Shown piece after piece: positions 58,757-64,000 of a stretch of 64,000 bases of DNA (position 1 is the first letter of the stretch; every line of letters starts with the position of its first letter). This stretch comes from Andeanibacterium sp036384795 (GTDB lineage: Bacteria; Pseudomonadota; Alphaproteobacteria; Sphingomonadales; Sphingomonadaceae). The stretch covers positions 1 to 64,000 of the forward strand of contig DASVLP010000037.1 in NCBI GenBank assembly GCA_036384795.1. Direction: 5' to 3'. A program made the position numbers and the translations under genes. The notes below the pieces were generated by a model. That model was not told the origin of the DNA. It did not search any database and saw only the letters and a list, made by a program, of their open reading frames with translations.

Positions 58757-58777
58757 CCAATCGGGAGCCGCCCCTGA
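58355..58777 (+). CDS. DUF559 (Vsr-like) endonuclease domain protein
   Basis: The 140-residue protein reads LPEVLLWQLLRGKPEGVKFR, KQHPIGDFVADFYC, KTIIEVDGEAHD and GYRTVRVLAADVL, the PD-(D/E)xK-like core of DUF559, related to very-short-patch repair nucleases. ATG 58355 uses GGAGGGGG of the repeat's left arm as ribosome binding site, and the last ~20 residues (TTPPPSAAGAAATSPGGGGP) are translated from the right arm. The stop is 1 base before pntAB. It may nick or cut DNA; whether it acts on the repeat is unknown. Confidence 0.88.
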   Translation: MRNHTPRSLRNARKLRRTMTLPEVLLWQLLRGKPEGVKFRKQHPIGDFVADFYCDSAKTIIEVDGEAHDMGYRPERDERRDAELSSGGYRTVRVLAADVLRDPEGMAEAIVIDCKTTPPPSAAGAAATSPGGGGPIGSRP

Positions 58778-58778
58778 C

Positions 58779-59063
58779 ATGGACTTCATCAGCATCCTCT
58801 CGATCTTCGTGCTGGCCTGTTTCGTCGGCTATTACGTCGTGTGGTCGGTCACCCCGGCGCTGCACACGCCGCTGATGAGCGTGACCAACGCGATCTCGTC
58901 CGTGATCGTGGTCGGCGCGCTGATCGCCAGCGCGGCGGCGGGGAGCGCCGGGTCGAAGTGGCTCGGGCTGCTCGCAGTGGCGCTCGCAAGCGTGAACATC
59001 TTCGGCGGGTTCGCGGTCACCGCGCGGATGCTGGCGATGTACAAGAAGAAGGAGCGCAAGTGA
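58779..59063 (+). CDS. pntAB: NAD(P) transhydrogenase alpha subunit, part 2
   Basis: The 94-residue membrane protein has three helices (SILSIFVLACFVGYYVVWSV, AISSVIVVGALIASAAAG, LGLLAVALASVNIFGGFAVT) and a basic C-terminus MLAMYKKKERK, as in PntAB/dII of split transhydrogenases. It forms the proton channel with PntB. The ATG at 58779 is one base after the DUF559 stop; TGATG links its end to pntB. Confidence 0.93.
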   Translation: MDFISILSIFVLACFVGYYVVWSVTPALHTPLMSVTNAISSVIVVGALIASAAAGSAGSKWLGLLAVALASVNIFGGFAVTARMLAMYKKKERK

Positions 59064-60727
59064 TGGCGGCTCCTCATCTTGTCATCCCAGCGCAAGCTGG
59101 GATCGCTGGCCTCAAGCGCCGGCGCTGGTGGCTGGAGATTCCAGCTTTCGCTGGAATGACGATGATTTTTGGCGACGCGGCGCGAGCGGCTCCAGACGAC
59201 CTTATAATTCCGCCCGAAGCTCTGCCCCCGGTGGAGTCCACGGTGAACCCCTGGGTCGCGCTGGCCTATCTGGTGGCGGGGGTCTGCTTCATCCTTGCGC
59301 TCAGGGGTCTGAGCTCGCCCGCCAGCTCGCGGCGCGGCAACCGCTTCGGCATGTTCGGCATGCTGATCGCCGTGGTGACGACGCTGGTGACGCATATCCA
59401 AACTCTGCAGCCGGTCGGCAGCGTGCCTGCGGGATGCATAGCGGGAACGCCCGGATGTCAGATCGTTTACGATGTTAACAATGGCCTCCCCCTCATGCTG
59501 GCCGAGATTTTCGCCGCCATCGCCATCGGCGGCGGCATCGGCCTGGTCACCGCGCGGCGTATCCAGATGACCGCGATGCCGCAATTGGTCGCGGCGTTTC
59601 ACTCGCTCGTCGGGCTGGCCGCGGTGCTGGTCGCGTGCGCCGCCTACCTCAACCCAGGCGCGTTCGGGATCGCCGATGCGCTCGGCCACGTATTGACCGA
59701 GAGCCGGATCGAGATGGGCCTCGGTGTTGCGATCGGCGCGATCACGTTCTCGGGCTCGGTGATCGCGTTCGCGAAGCTCAACGGCAACATGTCGGGCACG
59801 CCGATCATGCTGCCCGGCCGCCACGTGATCAATCTCGGCACGCTCGCGGTGATCCTCGGCCTGATCGCCTATTTCACCGCCGCGAGCGACGCGCCGGCGA
59901 TCTTCGGCGTGATCGTCGCGTTGTCGTTCGCGATCGGCTTCCTGCTGATCATCCCGATCGGCGGGGCGGACATGCCGGTCGTGGTCTCGATGCTCAACAG
60001 CTACTCGGGCTGGGCGGCGGCGGCGATGGGCTTCACGCTGCACAACACCGCGATGATCATCACCGGCGCGCTGGTCGGCTCGTCTGGTGCAATCCTTTCC
60101 TACATCATGTGCCGGGCGATGAACCGCAGCTTCATCAGCGTGATCGCCGGCGGCTTCGGCGCCGACAGCTCGGCCAGCGCAGGCGCTGCCAAGAGCGACC
60201 GTCCGTGGAAACGCGGCAGTGCCGAAGACGCCGCGTTCCTGCTCAAGGAAGCGGGCCAGGTGATCATCATACCCGGCTACGGCATGGCGGTCGCGCAGGC
60301 GCAGCACGTGCTGCGCGAGATGGCCGACAAGCTCAAGGAAGAGGGCGTGCGCGTCAAATACGCGATCCACCCGGTCGCCGGCCGCATGCCCGGGCACATG
60401 AATGTGCTGCTCGCCGAAGCCAACGTGCCGTACGACGAAGTGTTCGAGCTCGAGGACATCAACTCCGAGTTCGCGCAGACCGACGTCGCGTTCATCATCG
60501 GCGCGAACGACGTGGTCAATCCCGCCGCCAAGACCGATCCGGGCAGCCCGATCTACGGCATGCCGGTGTTCGACGTCGACAAGGCCAAGACGGTGATGTT
60601 CATCAAGCGCACGATGGGCGGCGTCGGCTATGCCGGGGTCGACAACGACGTATTCTACATGGACCAGACGATGATGCTGCTGGGCGACGCCAAGAAAATG
60701 GTCGAGGAGATCATCAAGGCGCTTTAA
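59063..60727 (+). CDS. pntB: NAD(P) transhydrogenase beta subunit with repeat-derived N-terminus
   Basis: The 554-residue protein has a conserved core from about residue 61 (VNPWVALAYLVAGVCFILAL): about nine helices, then the NADP-binding dIII with IIPGYGMAVAQAQHVLREMA, VAGRMPGHMNVLLAEANVPY and FMKRT-type loop (VMFIKRTMGGVGYAG). ATG 59063 has AAGGAG and overlaps the pntAB stop. Residues about 7-33 (HLVIPAQAGIAGLK...IPAFAGMT) are translated from family B repeat B4. ATG 59156 or 59162 after the repeat would give a shorter protein. Confidence 0.92.
   Translation: MAAPHLVIPAQAGIAGLKRRRWWLEIPAFAGMTMIFGDAARAAPDDLIIPPEALPPVESTVNPWVALAYLVAGVCFILALRGLSSPASSRRGNRFGMFGMLIAVVTTLVTHIQTLQPVGSVPAGCIAGTPGCQIVYDVNNGLPLMLAEIFAAIAIGGGIGLVTARRIQMTAMPQLVAAFHSLVGLAAVLVACAAYLNPGAFGIADALGHVLTESRIEMGLGVAIGAITFSGSVIAFAKLNGNMSGTPIMLPGRHVINLGTLAVILGLIAYFTAASDAPAIFGVIVALSFAIGFLLIIPIGGADMPVVVSMLNSYSGWAAAAMGFTLHNTAMIITGALVGSSGAILSYIMCRAMNRSFISVIAGGFGADSSASAGAAKSDRPWKRGSAEDAAFLLKEAGQVIIIPGYGMAVAQAQHVLREMADKLKEEGVRVKYAIHPVAGRMPGHMNVLLAEANVPYDEVFELEDINSEFAQTDVAFIIGANDVVNPAAKTDPGSPIYGMPVFDVDKAKTVMFIKRTMGGVGYAGVDNDVFYMDQTMMLLGDAKKMVEEIIKAL
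59081..59160. repeat. Bipartite hairpin repeat, family B (copy B4), inside pntB
   Basis: GTCATCCCAGCGCAAGCTGG opens hairpin one, ATTCCAGCTTTCGCTGGAAT is hairpin two, and ATGAC closes the 80-base element. It lies in frame in the first codons of pntB and adds about 27 residues. Confidence 0.85.
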
Positions 60728-60728
60728 A

Positions 60729-60754
60729 GCCCTCTCCCCTTCAGGGGAGAGGGC
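60729..60754. terminator. Perfect hairpin after pntB
   Basis: GCCCTCTCCCC and GGGGAGAGGGC pair exactly (11 bp stem, TTCA loop) two bases past the pntB stop. A T run is missing. It probably ends the pnt transcript; it may also be one end of a repeat. Confidence 0.65.
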
Positions 60755-60813
60755 GTCAAGTTGGCGCTCGCCACCCATTGAAACGCCCCGTCGCAGCCCG
60801 TAGGGCCGATCCG

Positions 60814-61986
60814 ATGGATCGCGCCGCTTACGCCTCCGATCCCGCGCATTCGCGCGGCCGCGAATTTCCGGAGCTGAGGGCCGGGGACGCGGTGCGCCAT
60901 GCGGGCCCGCGCACCGAGTTCCAGCGCGATCGCGACCGGGTGGTGCATTCGATTGCGTTCCGCCGCCTGCGCCACAAGACCCAGGTGTTCGTCGCCCCCG
61001 ACGGCGACCATTACCGGGTGCGCCTCACGCACAGCATCGAAGTTGCGCAGATCGGCCGGGTGCTCGCCCGGGCGCTCGGGCTCGACGAGGACCTTACCGA
61101 GGCGCTGTGCCTTGCGCACGACATCGGCCATCCGCCGTTCGGCCACGCCGGCGAGGCGGCGCTCGACGGTGCGCTCGCCCGCCACGGCGGGTTCGACCAC
61201 AACGCGCAGACCCTGCGCACCGTGATGCGGCTCGAAAACCCCTATTGCGATCACGACGGGCTGAACCTCTCGTGGGAAGTGCTCGAGGGCCTCGCCAAGC
61301 ACAACGGCCCCGTGGCCGAGCCCGGGTGGGCGCTGCGCGAGCTCGACGGCGATTACCCGCTCGATCTGGCCACCTGGCCCTCGCTCGAGGCGCAAGTCGC
61401 GGCGCTGGCGGACGACATCGCCTACGACAACCACGACATCGACGACGGCCTGCGCGCGGGCTTCCTCCAGCTCGACGACTTGCTGACGCTCGATTTCCTC
61501 GCCGACCAGTGGCGCGCGGTCGAGCGCCGCTATCCCGGCGCCCAGCGCGAGCGGCAATTGCGCGAGCTGGTCCGCGAGCAGATCGGGCTGATGGTGAACG
61601 ACCTGCTCGCCGCCACCCGCGCGAACCTGGAGAGAATCGAAACCATGGCGGACGTGCGCGGCGCGGGCCGGGCGCTGGTGGGGTTCTCGCCTGGCCTTGC
61701 CGCGCAAGAGCGCAAGCTCAAGCGGTTCATGTACGACCGGCTCTATTTCCATCCCGTGCAGGTGGAAACCGCCGAGCGCGCGCGCGACGTGCTGGCCAAA
61801 CTGTTCGCCGCCTATTCGCAGGATGCCGGGCTGCTGCCGGCGGCCTGGCGGGAGGCGTTGCCCGCGCACGAGCCGGAGCGCAGCCGGCACATCGCCGATT
61901 ACATGGCCGGGATGACCGACCGCTATGCGATCGACCGGTTCGCGCAGATTTTCGGCAAAGTGCCGGAAGGCCTATCGCATGTCTGA
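60814..61986 (+). CDS. dgt: Deoxyguanosinetriphosphate triphosphohydrolase-like protein
   Basis: The 390-residue HD-domain protein has RVRLTHSIEVAQIGR, AHDIGHPPFGHAGEAAL (HD metal site), LAKHNGP, DDIAYDNHDIDDGL and KRFMYDRLYFHP. These are the motifs of bacterial dNTP triphosphohydrolases (short Dgt type). It would hydrolyse dNTPs to nucleosides and triphosphate. The ATG at 60814 matches the conserved start ASDPAHSRGR. Confidence 0.93.
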   Translation: MDRAAYASDPAHSRGREFPELRAGDAVRHAGPRTEFQRDRDRVVHSIAFRRLRHKTQVFVAPDGDHYRVRLTHSIEVAQIGRVLARALGLDEDLTEALCLAHDIGHPPFGHAGEAALDGALARHGGFDHNAQTLRTVMRLENPYCDHDGLNLSWEVLEGLAKHNGPVAEPGWALRELDGDYPLDLATWPSLEAQVAALADDIAYDNHDIDDGLRAGFLQLDDLLTLDFLADQWRAVERRYPGAQRERQLRELVREQIGLMVNDLLAATRANLERIETMADVRGAGRALVGFSPGLAAQERKLKRFMYDRLYFHPVQVETAERARDVLAKLFAAYSQDAGLLPAAWREALPAHEPERSRHIADYMAGMTDRYAIDRFAQIFGKVPEGLSHV

Positions 61987-62680
61987 GGCGCATCCGCCGA
62001 TCCGGCTGCTGCTCGTCGGCTCGACCGGGATGGTCGGGCGCGCGGTAATGGAACGGCTGGCCGGCGATCCCGAGTTCGACCTCGTCGCGCTTGCCCGCCG
62101 CGAGGTCCGCCTGCCGTCGGGGGCGCAGATGCGGCTGGCCGACACTTCGCTATGGCCGGAGGCGATCCTGCAGGTGAAGCCCGACGTCGTCGTCTGCGCG
62201 CTCGGCACGACCTGGAGCAAGGCGGGGCGCGACGAGGATGCGTTCCGCGAGGTCGACGAACGGCTGGTGCTCTCCGTCGCCCGCGCCGCGAAAGAGGCGG
62301 GCACCGGGCATTTCGTGTTCGTCTCGTCGGTCGGGGCCGATCCGCTCGGCAAGACGCTCTATCTGCGGGTCAAGGGCGAGGTCGAGCGGGCGCTGGGCAA
62401 GCTGGGCTTCAAGCGGCTCGATATCCTGCGGCCGGGGCTGTTGCGCGGGATGCGCCGCGGGGATCTGCGGTTTCTCGAAAGCCTGGGCATCGTGCTCAGC
62501 CCGGTGCTCGACCTGGTGATGCACGCCGGCAGGCGCAAGTACCGCTCGATCGCGGTCGAGCGGCTGGTCGACGCGATCGTCGGCCTCGCCCGCGCGAAAG
62601 CCGGCGGGCGGTTCGTCCACGAGCACGATGGTTTGTTGTTCGCCGCCAAGCGGCTGACCGCGGCGCGGGGCGAGCACTAG
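61979..62680 (+). CDS. NAD(P)H-binding protein (atypical SDR, HTATIP2-like)
   Basis: The 233-residue protein has a Rossmann start LLLVGSTGMVGRAVMERLAG, VVCALGTTWSKAG and YLRVKGEVERAL (YxxxK-type), as in NAD(P)-binding oxidoreductases of the HTATIP2/NmrA group. The ATG at 61979 overlaps the dgt stop by 8 bases. Substrate unknown. Confidence 0.88.
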   Translation: MSEAHPPIRLLLVGSTGMVGRAVMERLAGDPEFDLVALARREVRLPSGAQMRLADTSLWPEAILQVKPDVVVCALGTTWSKAGRDEDAFREVDERLVLSVARAAKEAGTGHFVFVSSVGADPLGKTLYLRVKGEVERALGKLGFKRLDILRPGLLRGMRRGDLRFLESLGIVLSPVLDLVMHAGRRKYRSIAVERLVDAIVGLARAKAGGRFVHEHDGLLFAAKRLTAARGEH

Positions 62681-62713
62681 CCGCCCCGCGCAAGAACTCC
62701 GGCTCCCCTGCGA

Positions 62714-62857
62714 TCAGGGGGTGCGGCCGTGGATCACGTCGTCGCCGCCCTGGCCGACCGATTCGACGTCCTTGCCGGCGCCTTTCACGGTGTTGCAGGC
62801 AGTTGCGGAAAGCACGAGCGCGCCGCAGCCGAGCGCGAAGATCAGTTTACGCACCAT
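62714..62857 (-). CDS. Entericidin-like lipoprotein (copy 1)
   Basis: The 47-residue protein MVRKLIFALGCGALVLSATA then CNTVKGAGKDVESVGQGGDD has a lipoprotein signal with Cys after SATA and the EcnA/EcnB core CNTxxGxGxDxxxxG. Entericidins are small envelope lipoproteins linked to stress and cell lysis. AAGGAG is 7 bases upstream. It lies 41 bases after copy 2 in the same direction. Confidence 0.93.
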   Translation of the reverse strand: MVRKLIFALGCGALVLSATACNTVKGAGKDVESVGQGGDDVIHGRTP

Positions 62858-62898
62858 GATGATATCTCCTTGAATTCCGAGGGGAAGCCGGGTGGCGA

Positions 62899-63030
62899 TC
62901 AGTGGATCGCATCGTCGCCGGCCTGGCCGACCGACTGGATGTCCTTGCCCGCCCCCTTGACGGTGTTGCACGCGGCCACCGACAGCGCGAACGCGCCGAG
63001 GCCGAATGCCAGGATCAATTTGCGGACCAT
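62899..63030 (-). CDS. Entericidin-like lipoprotein (copy 2)
   Basis: The 43-residue paralogue reads MVRKLILAFGLGAFALSVAA then CNTVKGAGKDIQSVGQAGDD. It has lipobox VAAC and GAAGGAG upstream of ATG 63030. It is preceded by the EcfG-type promoter at 63063-63088 and is probably cotranscribed with copy 1. Confidence 0.93.
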   Translation of the reverse strand: MVRKLILAFGLGAFALSVAACNTVKGAGKDIQSVGQAGDDAIH

Positions 63031-63062
63031 TTTCAGATCTCCTTCTCGAGGTCGTCGCGTTG

Positions 63063-63088
63063 AACGGTTCGACTGGTGGCGCGGTTCC
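63063..63088 (-). promoter_or_regulatory. EcfG-type stress sigma factor promoter
   Basis: On the minus strand GGAAC (63084-63088) and CGTT (63063-63066) are separated by 17 bases, the exact consensus of alphaproteobacterial EcfG promoters (GGAAC-N16/17-CGTT). It starts about 33 bases upstream of entericidin copy 2 and would drive copies 2 and 1 in the general stress response. Confidence 0.7.
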
Positions 63089-63128
63089 CTTGTATGCCGC
63101 GTGAACCGGGCCGGGTGTGGCGCGGAGG

Positions 63129-63266
63129 CTACTTTCCGTGGATCGCGTCGTCGCCTGCCTGGCCGGCCGACTGGATGCCCTGGCCTGCCCCTTCGACGGT
63201 GTTGCACACGGCCATCGCGAGGGTCAGCGCGTCTGGCGATAAGGCAATGACGAGCTTGCGAAACAT
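63129..63266 (-). CDS. Entericidin-like lipoprotein (copy 3, divergent)
   Basis: The 45-residue paralogue reads MFRKLVIALSPDALTLAMAV then CNTVEGAGQGIQSAGQAGDD. Pro-Asp breaks the hydrophobic segment and the residue before Cys is Val instead of Ala or Gly, so lipidation is doubtful. It appears to be a decaying copy, although the frame is open and GGAGGG precedes the ATG. Confidence 0.75.
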   Translation of the reverse strand: MFRKLVIALSPDALTLAMAVCNTVEGAGQGIQSAGQAGDDAIHGK

Positions 63267-63467
63267 CGTTCCATCCCTCCCCGCGAATGGGCGGCCGAAA
63301 CGACGCCCCCCGCCGGCTTTCGCCTCTACCAAGCATGCGGCGGCGGCGCAGCAAAATTTGCTCGCGCATGCGATGCGCCGATCGCAACACGCGGCCGGGT
63401 GCCGTCCGCCAAGGCCAGAGCGAGGATTGCCGCGGACCGACGGCGGCGGCATAGGATTGCCCGACCG

Positions 63468-63701
63468 ATGTGGAACGAACCCGATAGCCTGCGCTTCGCC
63501 AGCGACGCGACCTGGGCCGGCATCGGCGGCGGCATCCTGCTGCTGTTTGCCGCAATCACGATCTGGGCGGAACGGCGCCGGATCAAGCGCCGCCATATCG
63601 ACGCGGTCGGCTGGATGCCGTGGACCAAGCTGTTCTTCGCCGCGATGCTGGTCGGGCTGACGCTGCTGATGTTCGCGGTGAAAGGGTGGTCCGGGAAATA
63701 G
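63468..63701 (+). CDS. Small two-helix membrane protein
   Basis: The 77-residue protein has helices near residues 17-34 (AGIGGGILLLFAAITIWA) and 52-71 (KLFFAAMLVGLTLLMFAV) joined by a strongly basic loop ERRRIKRRHID. No family is recognised. It is encoded opposite the entericidin genes. Confidence 0.65.
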   Translation: MWNEPDSLRFASDATWAGIGGGILLLFAAITIWAERRRIKRRHIDAVGWMPWTKLFFAAMLVGLTLLMFAVKGWSGK

Positions 63702-63735
63702 CCTTGGGTGACGAATGGGACGAGCCGAGGAACCG

Positions 63736-63999
63736 CTAGGGCGGGGTCTCGAGAAAGGCAGCCAGACACATCTTGCCGGCGATCATCAGGCTTTCCGGCG
63801 TGACTTCGGTCAGCTCGCCGCGTGAGATGCGTGCCTCCGCCTCGGCCCGTGAAGGGGCGGAAAGGTCGGTGATCCGGCTGTCGGGCGGGCAAGCGAAGCC
63901 GATCAGCAGTCCGGCGTAGTAAAGCCTGCTCAACCGGCGCACCCCCTCGAGCCGCGCGACCTCGTCGGCCAGCGGCGCGCGGCCGAGCGAGGCCTGCAT
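63736..63999 (-). CDS. Uncharacterised protein, possibly running off the window
   Basis: The 87 visible residues contain two short helical stretches (LEGVRRLSRLYYAGLLIGFA, PESLMIAGKMCLAAFLETPP) and charged linkers. An ATG coincides with the last three bases of the window, so the frame may begin further out. No family is recognised. Confidence 0.5.
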   Translation of the reverse strand: MQASLGRAPLADEVARLEGVRRLSRLYYAGLLIGFACPPDSRITDLSAPSRAEAEARISRGELTEVTPESLMIAGKMCLAAFLETPP

Positions 64000-64000
64000 C

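Noticed and set aside
58832..60778. A 648-codon frame opposite pntAB and pntB
   Set aside because: Antisense shadow of the conserved transhydrogenase genes.

Overview
The window is GC-rich chromosomal DNA, very probably from an alphaproteobacterium of the order Sphingomonadales (Sphingomonas, Novosphingobium, Erythrobacter or a relative). This rests on the rpoA-rplQ end of the ribosomal alpha operon, a ChvI/ChvG-HprK-RapZ-EIIA-HPr cluster facing pckA, a CcrM-type methyltransferase whose promoter carries GANTC sites, a CtrA-like box and a DnaA box, a split proton-translocating transhydrogenase (pntAA/pntAB/pntB) preceded by a 39-residue aa3 oxidase subunit IV gene, an EcfG-type stress promoter, and several families of dispersed hairpin repeats. 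Coding density is high. No gene-free stretch exceeds about 290 bases. I saw no tRNA, rRNA, CRISPR array, prophage or classical insertion sequence.

Layout. 1-1057: end of rpoA and rplQ, separated by a hairpin repeat. 1065-6855 (minus): nine genes and one gene relic in an apparent detoxification operon (three GSTs, three VOC/glyoxalase proteins, SRPBCC, DUF899, a RibD-like reductase), divergent from a HxlR regulator fused to a putative ligand domain (6928-7635). 7648-10809: SnoaL-like protein, a fourth GST, cobS without cobT, and a HisKA_2 sensor kinase. 11059-17730: RHH protein, COG4705 membrane protein, outer-membrane protein, PBP1A and a GGDEF/EAL protein. 17935-22866: truA, fmt, recR, an AlkB-like di-iron membrane protein and def. 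23051-29484: Cys-rich copper-binding protein, fhs, rmuC, lipoproteins, YceI and an rRNA methyltransferase. 29494-35880: regulatory PTS, ChvIG and pckA. 36216-43412: hydrolase, two cysteine desulfurases, ferredoxin, PfpI protein, parC and a triplicated PRC-like protein. 43699-48707: CCA transferase, Nudix, GNAT, PQQ-type dehydrogenase, rnhB and a sulfotransferase. 48985-54672: ccrM, folP, and an SDR/Tat-SnoaL/MoaF-like operon. 54868-60727: NtrC-like regulator with an altered GAFTGA loop, and a pnt operon invaded by repeats. 60814-63999: dNTPase, NAD(P)-binding protein, three entericidin-like lipoproteins and small membrane proteins.

How things connect. The ChvIG/PTS/pckA block is the conserved alphaproteobacterial link between envelope or acid sensing, nitrogen/carbon PTS signalling and gluconeogenesis. 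The detoxification operon and its divergent regulator look like one regulon with an operator in the shared promoter. The ccrM promoter carries candidate sites for CtrA, DnaA and CcrM itself.

Most unusual. One dispersed repeat family (A: five dispersed copies plus collapsed palindromes) appears in one copy to be opened around a DUF559 Vsr-like endonuclease gene, whose ribosome binding site and C-terminus are made of the repeat arms. That copy, another half-copy that decapitates a secreted VOC protein, and a second repeat family read in frame into the N-terminus of PntB have all landed inside the pnt operon.
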